From positions 3,633,001 through 3,697,000 of the forward strand of contig NZ_AP025667.1 in assembly GCF_022846655.1 (NCBI RefSeq): a stretch of DNA of 64,000 bases, in the 5' to 3' direction. This DNA is from Streptomyces seoulensis. GTDB lineage: Bacteria > Actinomycetota > Actinomycetes > Streptomycetales > Streptomycetaceae. This document shows, piece by piece, positions 1 through 8,113 of the stretch (positions are counted from its first letter, which is position 1; each line of letters begins with the position of its first letter). The notes beneath the pieces are model-generated. The model searched no databases, was not told where the DNA came from, and worked only from the letters and a program-made list of their open reading frames with translations. A program made the translations under genes and the position numbers.

Positions 1-55
1 CGAGCAGGCGGTCCGGGAGCCGCTTGGCGCGCTTGGGCAGATGGGTGTCGGACAT
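1..55 (-). CDS. 5' end of an unidentified gene, cut by the window edge
   Basis: Only 18 codons are visible, reading leftwards from an ATG whose complement lies at 53-55. The peptide begins MSDTHLPKRAKRLPDRLL, a polar, basic N-terminus. It is divergent from the MarR gene at 159, an arrangement in which MarR proteins often control the neighbour (commonly an efflux pump or enzyme). No Shine-Dalgarno sequence is evident just upstream, so the start is uncertain. Function cannot be assigned from this fragment. Confidence 0.45.
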   Translation of the reverse strand, partial: MSDTHLPKRAKRLPDRLL

Positions 56-112
56 GAGGAGGAGGCGCACGTCACCAGCGTAGGGACGCGGCAATGGACA
101 GGTAAAACTGAA

Positions 113-124
113 CAGTCCGGACTG
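113..124. promoter_or_regulatory. 12-bp perfect palindrome, candidate MarR operator
   Basis: CAGTCCGGACTG reads identically on both strands. It lies in the 103-bp gap between the divergent partial gene (start 55) and the MarR gene (start 159). MarR dimers bind palindromes in such positions and often repress themselves and the divergent gene. The assignment is positional and the site is untested. Confidence 0.4.
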
Positions 125-158
125 GACAGCCTGGGCTGATCCTCCTTACGGTGGCCGC

Positions 159-596
159 ATGGTCCACATCTCCGGCTCGGCCGCCCGCGCGGCACGCGAT
201 CTGCGGGTGGTGTTCAGCCGGCTGCGGCGCCGTATCCGTGAGGTGGCGCGGGACGCCGATCTCACGCCGCCGCAGGAGTCCGCGCTCTCCCTGGTCGGCA
301 AGCACGGCGCGGCCACGGCCAGCGCCCTCGCCGCGGCGGAGGGCGTGCGCCCGCAGTCCATGGCGGCCACGCTCGCCGCGCTGGACCAGCAGGGGCTGAT
401 CCGCCGCGCCCCCGACCCGGACGACGGCCGCCGGCAACTGGTCACGCTCACCGAGGCGGGCCGGGCCCGCGTGGAGGGCAACCGGCAGTTGCGCGAGGAG
501 TGGCTGGCCCGCGCCTTCCAGGACCGGTTCACCGAGGAGGAGCGGGAGACGGTCCTGACCGCGCTGGAGCTGCTGGAACGGCTGTCGCGCCCCTGA
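159..596 (+). CDS. MarR-family transcriptional regulator
   Basis: The 145-aa protein has the usual MarR length and layout: N-terminal dimerisation helices, a winged helix-turn-helix (about residues 50-78) and the basic wing DPDDGRRQLVTLT (about 86-98). The stretch EGVRPQSMAATLAALDQQGL is a typical recognition helix region. Members of this family are dimeric repressors released by small aromatic or oxidative ligands. It is transcribed away from the partial gene at 1-55 and is followed after 50 bp by the isochorismatase-like gene, so one or both neighbours may be targets. The ligand cannot be inferred. Confidence 0.9.
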   Translation: MVHISGSAARAARDLRVVFSRLRRRIREVARDADLTPPQESALSLVGKHGAATASALAAAEGVRPQSMAATLAALDQQGLIRRAPDPDDGRRQLVTLTEAGRARVEGNRQLREEWLARAFQDRFTEEERETVLTALELLERLSRP

Positions 597-646
597 ACCC
601 GAGCCCTTGTGGCCCGCCCTGCTCACCCCCCTCGAAAGGCCGACGC

Positions 647-1231
647 ATGTCCGTCACCACGCTCGACCCCCGTACCGCCCTCGTCGTGATCGACCTCCAG
701 GCCGGCATCACGGCGATGCCCGTCCAGCCGCACACCGCCGCCGACGTGGTGGCCCGCAGCTCCGAGCTGGCCGACGCCTTCCGCGCCCGTGACCTGCCCG
801 TGGTGCTGGTCCGGGTCTCCTTCGCCGCCGACGGCGCGGACGCCGTCCCCGGCCGCACCGAGCGCCAGGCGCGCGGCCTGGCCTTCCCCGAGGGCTGGGA
901 CATCATCGTCGACGAGCTGGCCGGGCACCCCGGTGACATCCAGGTCACCAAGCACAACTGGTCCGCCCTGTTCGGCACCGACCTGGAGGTGCAGTTGCGC
1001 CGCCGGGGCGTCACGCAGATCGTGCTGACCGGCATCGCCACCAGCATCGGCGTGGAGTCCACCGCCCGTGACGCGTACGCGGCCGGGTACAACGTCACCC
1101 TGGCCACGGACGCCATGTCCGACGCGGACGCCGACGCGCACACCAACAGCGTGGAGCGGATCTTCCCGCGCCTCGGTGAGAGCGGTACGACGGCGGAGAT
1201 CCTCGACCTGCTGGCCAAGACCCACGCCTGA
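647..1231 (+). CDS. Isochorismatase-family protein lacking the catalytic cysteine
   Basis: The 194-aa protein matches the cysteine-hydrolase (isochorismatase-like) fold in length and motifs. Asp16 in VVIDLQ and Lys102 in QVTKHNWSA fit two members of the family's Asp-Lys-Cys triad. The third position, in TGIATSIGVESTARDA, is Gly135 where active enzymes have Cys. A glycine here is known in some family members (E. coli YecD is the one I recall), so the hydrolase may be inactive or use different chemistry. The ATG at 647 follows a GAAAGG site. It lies just downstream of the MarR gene on the same strand and may be co-regulated. Confidence 0.85.
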   Translation: MSVTTLDPRTALVVIDLQAGITAMPVQPHTAADVVARSSELADAFRARDLPVVLVRVSFAADGADAVPGRTERQARGLAFPEGWDIIVDELAGHPGDIQVTKHNWSALFGTDLEVQLRRRGVTQIVLTGIATSIGVESTARDAYAAGYNVTLATDAMSDADADAHTNSVERIFPRLGESGTTAEILDLLAKTHA

Positions 1232-1243
1232 GCGGCCGTGGCG

Positions 1244-1287
1244 GGGCGGGCCCTGCGTCCTGTGCGAACAGGGTGCCGGGCCCGCCC
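1244..1287. terminator. Bidirectional hairpin between convergent genes
   Basis: GGGCGGGCCC (1244-1253) pairs with GGGCCCGCCC (1278-1287). An inner CCTGT/ACAGG pair lies within the loop. The hairpin sits between the isochorismatase-like stop (1231) and the end of the leftward gene at 1302. There is no U-tract, as is usual in Streptomyces. Confidence 0.65.
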
Positions 1288-1301
1288 GTCCTGCCGTGCG
1301 G

Positions 1302-1571
1302 TCAGTCCCCTGCGGCCGCGGCCCGCTCGACCTCGGCCTCGACCTCGGCGCGGGCCCGCCCGGTGTCGCGGGCGTACTCGTTCAGCGCGGTCTGCACGTC
1401 GCGGGCCAGGTCGCGCCAGGCGCGCAGGGCGGTCTCGTACGTCCCGGACTGCGCCCCGGTCATGCCCCGTTCGGCCGGGGGGCCGTAGGTGTCGCGCAGT
1501 TCGTCCACGGTGGCGTGCGCCGCGGCGGCCGCGCGCTGCTTCTGGACCAGTTCTTCGAAGGTGTGTGCCAC
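1302..1571 (-). CDS. Small conserved hypothetical protein
   Basis: From the GTG at 1571 the product is an 89-aa, highly charged, mostly helical protein beginning MAHTFEELVQKQRAAAAAHA and ending in an Ala/Glu-rich helix. It has no signal peptide, membrane segment or known catalytic motif. Similar short proteins starting at this point are, from memory, common and unassigned in Streptomyces. An in-frame ATG at 1694 would add 41 Asp/Arg-rich residues and also lies just after the SpoIIE-type stop (1709), so the longer form is possible. It probably lies downstream in the same transcript as that phosphatase. Function unknown. Confidence 0.65.
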   Translation of the reverse strand: MAHTFEELVQKQRAAAAAHATVDELRDTYGPPAERGMTGAQSGTYETALRAWRDLARDVQTALNEYARDTGRARAEVEAEVERAAAAGD

Positions 1572-1708
1572 ACCAACCGACCCTAGGCTCGCCGGGCGAA
1601 CCCGCCACTCGGGACCGCCGTCCGCGCCGTCCTCCGGGGTCCGTCCGCGGGCGTCGTCGTCCGTCTCGTCGTCCGTCTCGTCAAGGTCCCTCATCCCCCA
1701 CCCGTCCC

Positions 1709-4162
1709 TCACACCTCGTCCGTCACCAGATCCGCCCAGACCTGTTTGCCACCGCTGACCGGAACGGTTCCCCACGCGTCGGAGACCGCTTCGACCAGCA
1801 GGATGCCCCGGCCGCCGGTGGCCTCCCAGCCGACGCTGGTCGGCTTGAGGGGTCCGCGCGGCGAGGAGTCGGTCACCGCGATGCGCAGCCGGCGGCCGAC
1901 CAGGCTGAGATCGACCCGCACCTGCCCCTCCGTGTGCACGAGGGCGTTGGTGACCAGTTCGGACACGATCAGCAGGGCGGCGTCGGCGCTGTCCCCCGGC
2001 AGGTCCCAGGCGCGCAGGGTGCGGCGGACGAAGCGCCGGGCGTGCCGTACCGCCTCAGGGACCCGCCACACGCTCCAGCTCTCGCGGCGCGGGCGCACGG
2101 CCATGCCGTCGTAGCGCACCAGCAGCAGCGCCACGTCGTCGCCCCGGTGGGCGCCCGCGAGGAGGGCGTCGGCGGTCTGTCCCAGGTGGGCGGGGTCGGC
2201 GGCGGCGAGGTCGCGGGCGAGCCGGTCCATGCCGGTGTCGAGGTCGGTGCCGGAGGATTCGACCAGGCCGTCGGTGGTGAGCGCGAGGACCGTGCCGGGT
2301 CTCAGTCTCAGCGGGGTCATCGGGTACTCCGCACGGGTGAGCACGCCCAGCGGCGGACCGCCCTCGGCCTCCACGATCTCCGTACTGCCGTCCGGGTGGC
2401 GCAGCACCGGCTGGGGATGTCCGGCGCGTACGCACAGCGCGGTGCCCTGCTCCATGTCGATGTCGACGTAGACGCAGGTGGCGAAGAGGTCGGTCTCCAT
2501 GTCCAGCAGCAGCCGGTTGGCGTGGGCGACGACCACGTCGGGCGGGTGTCCCTCGGCGGCGTAGGCGCGCAGGGCGGTGCGCATCTGGCCCATGAGGGTG
2601 GCGGCGCCCGCGTTGTGGCCCTGGACATCGCCGATGACGAAGGCCACGTGGTTGTCGGCCAGCGGGATCACGTCGTACCAGTCGCCGCCGACCTCCAGCC
2701 CTTCGGTGGCGGGCAGATAGCGGGCGACCGCCTTGGCGCCGGGCAGCCGGGGCAGCCGGTGCGGCAGCAGGGTGCGCTGGAGCATGCCGACGAGTTCGTG
2801 CTCGGCGTCGAAGGCGTGGGCGCGGCGCAGGGCCTGTCCGGCGAGGGCGGCGCAGGCGGTGAGCAGGGCGCGCTCGTCGGGGGCGAACTGGTGCGGGCGG
2901 TCCCAGCCGATCAGGCACGCCCCGGCCATCCGGCCTCCGGCGGGCAGCGGCAGCACCGCGAGTCCGCCGGGCCCGACCCCGGCGAGGCCCGGTTCCAGGG
3001 CGGAGCCCGCGGGCCAGACGTGGGCGCGGCCGTCGCGCAGCGCGGCGGCGAGGGCGGGCATCGCGCGCACGGGCGCGTCGGGCCACTCGCCGCGCCATTC
3101 CGCCCGCCAGAGTTCGGGCCACGCCTCGGGTTCGGGCGGGTCGAGGACGGTGACGACGAGCCGGTCGTTCTCCAGTTCGGCCAGGGCGATGCGGTCGGCG
3201 CGCAGGGGTTTGCGCAGCGCGTCGACGACCGCCTGGCCGACGTCCTTGACGGTGCCCGCGGTGGCGAGATCGGCGGCGAGGCGCTGGACGCGGGCCACGT
3301 CGGTGACGTCGGAGCGGAGCTTGGAGACGTCCGCGACGGTGCCGACGAGCCGGGCGGGCCGGCCCTCGCCGCCCGGCAGGGGCCGGCCGCGCAGCCGGAG
3401 CCAGCGGGGCACGCCGGAGGGCTGGCGGACGCGGAACTCCAGCTCGCGTTCGCCGAGGGACATGTGGTCGGGTTCGACGACGGACATCAGCGCGGGCAGG
3501 TCCTCGGGCACGGTGAGCCCGAGCAGGGTCTCCACCTTGCCGTCGAAGTCGTCGCGCCCTATGCCGAAGAGCCGGAGGATCTCGTCGCCGACCTCGACCC
3601 GGCCGGTGTCCATGGCGAGGCTGAAGGCGTCGGCGGCGAGTTCACGGGTCTCGGCCGGGCCGGGCTCGGGAACGGCGACGGCGCGGGCGATCAGTTCCAG
3701 CGCGGCTCTCTCGTCGGAGCCGAAGCCGCCGGGCCGTTCCGCGACCGCGAGCAGGCAGCCGCCGCCCGGCCCGGCGAGCGGCAGGGCGGCCAGCGAGAAG
3801 TCCGGGGACGGTGTGCGGCGGCCCTCGGCGCGGTCGGCCACCTCGCTCGGGCCGAGCCAGAGGGGCCGGCCGGTGCGGTGTGCCTCGGCGACCGGCGCCG
3901 CGCCGTCGGCGGGATAGCCGTCGCGCAGGCCGTAGAGGGTGCGGGGCAGACCGACGGACTCCCTCAGGCGCAGCACGGCGGGGTCGTCGCCGGGGGCGTA
4001 CACGCCGGCGAACGCGGCGCCCGCGAGGACGAGTGCCTGTTCCAGGACGCGGCGGAGCCGGTCCTGGGTGGTGGGTGCGGCCATGAGTGTGGCGAGGACG
4101 TGCTCGGCACGCCCGGCTCCCGTTCTGCGCACCGCAGCACCCTCACTCGCCACGTTGGCCAT
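1709..4162 (-). CDS. Multidomain SpoIIE-type PP2C phosphatase with C-terminal anti-sigma-type kinase domain
   Basis: The 817-aa protein reads GAF-like (about 30-170), PAS-like (180-290), second GAF (300-450), SpoIIE/PP2C (about 470-670; GGDWYDVIPL and IGDVQGHNAGAA carry the metal-binding Asp residues) and HATPase_c (about 690-815; N-box SELVTNALVH, G2-like GRGILLV). In this family the PP2C part dephosphorylates a STAS anti-anti-sigma factor. The HATPase part resembles RsbW-type anti-sigma kinases, so one chain may hold both opposing activities of a partner-switching module. It is divergent from a second SpoIIE-type gene at 4413. No clear ribosome site precedes the ATG at 4162, so the exact start is uncertain. 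A STAS protein lies far away at 44301 and is not demonstrably its partner. Confidence 0.9.
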   Translation of the reverse strand: MANVASEGAAVRRTGAGRAEHVLATLMAAPTTQDRLRRVLEQALVLAGAAFAGVYAPGDDPAVLRLRESVGLPRTLYGLRDGYPADGAAPVAEAHRTGRPLWLGPSEVADRAEGRRTPSPDFSLAALPLAGPGGGCLLAVAERPGGFGSDERAALELIARAVAVPEPGPAETRELAADAFSLAMDTGRVEVGDEILRLFGIGRDDFDGKVETLLGLTVPEDLPALMSVVEPDHMSLGERELEFRVRQPSGVPRWLRLRGRPLPGGEGRPARLVGTVADVSKLRSDVTDVARVQRLAADLATAGTVKDVGQAVVDALRKPLRADRIALAELENDRLVVTVLDPPEPEAWPELWRAEWRGEWPDAPVRAMPALAAALRDGRAHVWPAGSALEPGLAGVGPGGLAVLPLPAGGRMAGACLIGWDRPHQFAPDERALLTACAALAGQALRRAHAFDAEHELVGMLQRTLLPHRLPRLPGAKAVARYLPATEGLEVGGDWYDVIPLADNHVAFVIGDVQGHNAGAATLMGQMRTALRAYAAEGHPPDVVVAHANRLLLDMETDLFATCVYVDIDMEQGTALCVRAGHPQPVLRHPDGSTEIVEAEGGPPLGVLTRAEYPMTPLRLRPGTVLALTTDGLVESSGTDLDTGMDRLARDLAAADPAHLGQTADALLAGAHRGDDVALLLVRYDGMAVRPRRESWSVWRVPEAVRHARRFVRRTLRAWDLPGDSADAALLIVSELVTNALVHTEGQVRVDLSLVGRRLRIAVTDSSPRGPLKPTSVGWEATGGRGILLVEAVSDAWGTVPVSGGKQVWADLVTDEV

Positions 4163-4412
4163 TACAGCGCGTGCGGGCGCGTGGCGCAGCCCCTGTGCAC
4201 CGACCGCGCGCGGTTTTTCCCTTCCGCTCGATTGCCCCGAAAGCCCCGGAGGCGTACGTATCCGCTCGTTCCGTGCCCCGGCATGGGCATCCCCGGAAGG
4301 GGTACTCGGACGTATCACCAGAAGTGGGACTCGTCCGCAGGTCAGGGGCGTGCGGTGGCCCCGCGCACGCGGCCGCGGTCTGGGAGAGGGGCCGTACGAG
4401 GAGGTGGTCGGC
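4163..4412. promoter_or_regulatory. Divergent intergenic region between the two SpoIIE-type genes
   Basis: The 250 bp between the starts at 4162 (minus) and 4413 (plus) must hold promoters for both phosphatase genes. The only local drop in G+C is around 4205-4240, near a TTTTTC run. No convincing -35/-10 pair or operator was identified. Confidence 0.4.
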
Positions 4413-6545
4413 GTGGCCGACACGCCGGGGCCCGCGCGGGAGCCCCCGGTGGCCGGCGGGGCCGGACGGCCCCTGCTCCCGGTCGCCCTGGCCGCGATGA
4501 TGGACGACGTGGGCGCGCACTCGGGCGCGGTCTACCTCCTCAGGCCGGACGTGCCGGTGCTGGAGATGGCGGTGATGGCGGGCCTGCCGCGGGCGTTCGC
4601 CGCGCCCTGGGAGCGGGTCGGGGTGAGCGCGCCGATCCCGGTCGCGGAGGCCGTACGGCTTCGGCGGCCGGTGTGGGTCTGCGGCGGGGAGGAGATGGCG
4701 CGCCGCTATCCCCGGATCGCGGTGGTGCTGCCCTACCCCTTCGCGCTGGCGGCGCTCCCGCTGGCTACGGAGGAGACCGTGTACGGCGCGGTGTTCGTGA
4801 CCTGGCCCGCCGGGCACGGCACGGAGCTGTCCGAGCGGGAGCGGACCCTGCTGACGGCGGGGTGCGAGCGGCTGACACGGCTGCTGGAGCGGGCCACGGC
4901 CGAGGACCGGACGCCGGGTCCCGAGCGCGATCAGGTGGCGTCGCCGGACGCGGCCGTCGTGGACACGGCGGGCCCGCAGGAGGCGGCGCGGATGGTGGCC
5001 CGGCTGCCCTACGGGCTGGTGTCCATGGACCTGCACGGCCGGATCGGGCACGTCAACGCGGCGGCCGCCGAACTGCTGGGCCGACCCGCGGACGAACTGC
5101 TGGGCACCCTGCCCTGGGTGTCGGTGCCGTGGCTCAACGACCCGCTGTACGAGGACCGTTACCGGGCCGCGCTGATCAGCCGCCGCCCGACCTCGTTCGT
5201 GGCGCTGCGGCCGCCCGGTCACTGGCTGTCCTTCCGGCTCTACCCGGGCAGTTCCGGGCTGAGCGTGCGGATCACACGGGTCCGGGCGCTCTCGGAGCGC
5301 ACGAGCACCCCGGCCGAGACCGGGCCGCACCGGCTGGTGACGATCTCCCGGCTGCTGAGCCTGACGGGGGCGCTGACCGAGGCGGTGGCGGTGGACGACC
5401 TGATCCAGCTCATCGCGGACGAGGTGGGTCCGGCGGTCGGCAGTCACGCCCTGGTGCTGCTCGCCTCCGAGGAGGGCCGGCTGCGGGTGCTCGGTCACCG
5501 CGGCTTCCCCGACGAGCGGGTGGTGCGGTGGTTCGACGGGATGCCGCTGAGCGAACGGACGCCGGGTACGCAGGCGTTGAGCAGTGGGGTGCCCGCGTTC
5601 TTCGAGTCGGTGGAGCATCTGGAGCGGCTGTATCCCGTGCGGCGCGAGACCCGCGACGGCTTCGCGGCCTGGGCGTATCTGCCGCTGGTCGCCTCCGGAC
5701 GCCCGGTGGGGACGTGCGTACTGGCCTACGCGGAGCCGCACTCCTTCCCCGCCGAGGAGCGGGCCGTACTGACCAGCCTCGGCGGTCTGATCGCCCAGGC
5801 GCTGGAGCGGACGCTGCTGTACGACGCCAAGCACCGGCTGGCGCACGGCCTGCAGGAGGCGCTGCTGCCGCACTCGCTGTCCCCGCCGCCCGGCATCGAG
5901 GCGGCCGCGCGCTATCTCCCGGCGACGCGGGGCATGGACATCGGCGGCGACTTCTACGACCTGGTGCCGACCCGGCCGCAGGCGTCCGCCGTCATCGGCG
6001 ACGTGCAGGGGCACAACGTGACGGCGGCCGCGCTGATGGGCCAGGTCCGCACCGGCGTCCGCGCGTACAGCGCGGTGGGGCAGTCGTCGGGCGAGGTGAT
6101 GAGCAGCATCAACCGGCTGCTGATCGACCTCGGCAGCGAACTGTTCGCCAGTTGCCTCTATCTACGCCTCGATCCGGCGCACGGCCGGGCCGTCATGGCG
6201 CGGGCCGGGCATCCGCCGCCGCTGCTCAGGCTGCCGGACGGCCGGGTACGGGTGCTGGACCTGGCCGGGGGCCCGCTGCTCGGCATCGACCCGGAGGCGG
6301 CGTATCCGACGACGGAGGTCTCGCTCGCGCCGGGTTCGGTGCTCGCCCTCTATACGGACGGCCTGGTGGAGTCGCCCGGTGTGGACATCGAGGACGCGCT
6401 GACCGACCTGGGCGCGCTGTTCTCCGAGGCGGGGGGCGGTCCGCTGGAGGAGGTGGCGGACGCGCTGGTCCGGCACGGCACGGCGGGCCGGGACCGGGTG
6501 GACGACGTGGCGATGCTGCTTCTCCGGGCGCGGGACGGGAATTGA
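4413..6545 (+). CDS. SpoIIE-type PP2C phosphatase with GAF and PAS sensory domains
   Basis: The 710-aa protein has an N-terminal GAF-like region (about 20-150), a PAS domain (about 185-290; LPYGLVSMDLHGRIGHVNAA), a second GAF (about 320-470) and a C-terminal SpoIIE/PP2C phosphatase (about 490-705; MDIGGDFYDLV, VIGDVQGHNV and a final VDDVAMLLL with conserved acidic residues). Unlike its divergent neighbour it lacks a HATPase domain. The GTG start is chosen because GAGGAGG ends about 8 nt upstream. It likely dephosphorylates a STAS protein in response to a signal sensed by GAF/PAS, but the partner is not identified here. Confidence 0.9.
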   Translation: MADTPGPAREPPVAGGAGRPLLPVALAAMMDDVGAHSGAVYLLRPDVPVLEMAVMAGLPRAFAAPWERVGVSAPIPVAEAVRLRRPVWVCGGEEMARRYPRIAVVLPYPFALAALPLATEETVYGAVFVTWPAGHGTELSERERTLLTAGCERLTRLLERATAEDRTPGPERDQVASPDAAVVDTAGPQEAARMVARLPYGLVSMDLHGRIGHVNAAAAELLGRPADELLGTLPWVSVPWLNDPLYEDRYRAALISRRPTSFVALRPPGHWLSFRLYPGSSGLSVRITRVRALSERTSTPAETGPHRLVTISRLLSLTGALTEAVAVDDLIQLIADEVGPAVGSHALVLLASEEGRLRVLGHRGFPDERVVRWFDGMPLSERTPGTQALSSGVPAFFESVEHLERLYPVRRETRDGFAAWAYLPLVASGRPVGTCVLAYAEPHSFPAEERAVLTSLGGLIAQALERTLLYDAKHRLAHGLQEALLPHSLSPPPGIEAAARYLPATRGMDIGGDFYDLVPTRPQASAVIGDVQGHNVTAAALMGQVRTGVRAYSAVGQSSGEVMSSINRLLIDLGSELFASCLYLRLDPAHGRAVMARAGHPPPLLRLPDGRVRVLDLAGGPLLGIDPEAAYPTTEVSLAPGSVLALYTDGLVESPGVDIEDALTDLGALFSEAGGGPLEEVADALVRHGTAGRDRVDDVAMLLLRARDGN

Positions 6546-6557
6546 GCCCCGGCACAC

Positions 6558-6595
6558 GGACGGTCCGGCCCTCCCGCCGGAGGGCCGGACCGTCC
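6558..6595. terminator. Strong bidirectional hairpin terminator
   Basis: A perfect 17-bp stem, GGACGGTCCGGCCCTCC (6558-6574) with its complement at 6579-6595, closes a 4-nt loop. It begins 13 bp after the phosphatase stop and lies before the end of the leftward protease gene at 6659, so it can serve both. Confidence 0.85.
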
Positions 6596-6658
6596 CCGCC
6601 CGCGGCCGCGGTGCGGCCGGGCGGGGCATGGGGTGCGGCTCAGTGGTGCCGCGGTGGG

Positions 6659-8113
6659 TCAGTTGGACCCGGTGAGGGAGGAGGTGCCGCCTCGGTGACC
6701 GGAGCGGCCGTGGTGCTTGGTGCCCTGCTGGTCGGCCGCCGCGCCCTGCTCGTCGGCACCGGCGCCCGCCTGCTCGTCGGCACCCGCGCCCGCGCCGGCC
6801 TGGTCGTCGGCGCCGCCGCCGATCTGGTCGCCGCCCGCCTGGTCCCCGGCACCGGCCTCGTCACCGGCACCGGCCTCGTCACCGGCACCGGCCTGGTCAC
6901 CCGCGCCGGCCTCGTCACCCGCACCGGCCTCGTCACCGGCGCCCGCCTGGTCACCCGCGCCGGCACCGCCGTCGCCGAGGGTGGCGCCGGTGGCCGCGAG
7001 GGCGGTGGTGACCGGCTGGAAGAAGGTCTCGCCGCCGCTGGTGCAGTCGCCGCTGCCGCCGGAGGTCAGGCCGATCGCCGCGCCCTCCTGGGTGAACAGC
7101 GAGCCGCCGCTGTCGCCGGGCTCGGCGCACACGTCGGTCTGGATGAGGCCGGTGACGGTGTCGACGCCGTTCGGGTCGGTCTCGCTCTGGAAGTTGACGG
7201 TGGCGTCGAGGCCGGTGACCTGGCCGTCGTGCAGTCCGGTGGTGGAGCCCATGCGGAACACGGCGGAGCCGACCGTGGCCTCCGCGGCCTGGGTGATCTG
7301 CACGATCTGGCCGTTGCCCGCGTTGACCTCGCTGGGCGCCTCGGTCGCCGGGTCGTCGTACTTGACGAGCGAGAAGTCGCCCTCACCGGGGAAGGTCGCC
7401 TGGTCCACGGTGGCGAGGGGCTGGCCGGTCTCGGAGTCGGACCACTGCTTGGCCGCGACCCCGCAGTGACCGGCCGTCAGGAAGGCCGGGCTGCCGTCGG
7501 CGGCGGTGACGTTGAAGCCCAGGGAGCAGCGGACGTTGCCGCCCTGCACCTGGGAGAAGATGGCGTCGCCGCCGGAGACGAAGGTCTTGAAGGTGCCGCC
7601 GGTCTTCTTCAGCGTGGCCGTGCCGGAGCCGAGACCGTCGACGGTGGACTCCAGCCGGTCCCACTTGGCGCCGGTCACCGTGCTGTCGGCGCTGACGATC
7701 ACCTTGTTGGTGCGCGGGTCCACGGCCCAGGCGGTGCCGGGGATGGCCGCCTTGGTCCGCAGGGTCTTCGCGGCGGACTGGAGGTCGGCGGTGCTGTTCT
7801 CCACCTGCCGTACGACCGCGCCCGCACTCTTCGCACGTGCGACGGCGTCACCGTCGCCGACGGCGTTGACGACGAGCTGCCGCTTGGCGCTGTCGTAGTA
7901 GGAACCGGCGAACTGGCCGCCGAGGGACTGCTTCAACTGGGCGGCGAGCAGCGTGGCGTCGGTGGCCTTCAGGGGCTTCACGGTGCCCGTCGCGGCCGTG
8001 CCCTCGTCCTGGGACGCCATGGCGTTGGGCAGCAGAAGGGCTGCCGCTCCGAGCGCCGCCACACCGCCCACCGCTATCGCGGCCTTGCGCTTGGGCATTC
8101 GCTTGTGACTCAA
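6659..8113 (-). CDS. Secreted S1-family (streptogrisin/alpha-lytic-like) serine protease with repetitive acidic C-terminal tail
   Basis: The 484-aa product is a pre-pro-protease. The TTG at 8113 is chosen because AGGAGGT lies 7 nt upstream and a signal peptide (MPKRKAAIAVGG...) follows at once. A propeptide spans about residues 45-180. The mature domain carries the triad His216 (LTAGHCG), Asp246 (GEGDFSLVKY) and Ser335 (EPGDSGGSLF). After about residue 381 comes an unusual 104-aa tail of AGAGD(E/Q) and AGADEQ repeats ending in a basic KHHGRSGHRGG stretch. Streptogrisins normally end soon after the catalytic domain or carry a chitin-binding module, so this tail is noteworthy. It may tether or space the enzyme at the cell surface (inference). 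Confidence 0.92.
   Translation of the reverse strand: MSHKRMPKRKAAIAVGGVAALGAAALLLPNAMASQDEGTAATGTVKPLKATDATLLAAQLKQSLGGQFAGSYYDSAKRQLVVNAVGDGDAVARAKSAGAVVRQVENSTADLQSAAKTLRTKAAIPGTAWAVDPRTNKVIVSADSTVTGAKWDRLESTVDGLGSGTATLKKTGGTFKTFVSGGDAIFSQVQGGNVRCSLGFNVTAADGSPAFLTAGHCGVAAKQWSDSETGQPLATVDQATFPGEGDFSLVKYDDPATEAPSEVNAGNGQIVQITQAAEATVGSAVFRMGSTTGLHDGQVTGLDATVNFQSETDPNGVDTVTGLIQTDVCAEPGDSGGSLFTQEGAAIGLTSGGSGDCTSGGETFFQPVTTALAATGATLGDGGAGAGDQAGAGDEAGAGDEAGAGDQAGAGDEAGAGDEAGAGDQAGGDQIGGGADDQAGAGAGADEQAGAGADEQGAAADQQGTKHHGRSGHRGGTSSLTGSN
6715..6966. repeat. 18-bp tandem repeat tract encoding the protease tail
   Basis: On the plus strand, units close to GGCCTCGTCACCGGCACC recur every 18 bp from about 6838 to 6966, about seven copies. 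On the protein side the residue after AGAGD runs Q,E,E,Q,E,E,Q, so a 54-bp higher-order repeat overlies the 18-bp monomer. A looser AGADEQ-type tract continues leftwards to about 6715. The tract stays in frame and probably varies in copy number between strains. Confidence 0.85.

Noticed and set aside
6715..6966. CRISPR-like array of short repeats
   Set aside because: The 18-bp units are contiguous with no unique spacers and stay in frame within the protease gene. They encode a repeat tail.
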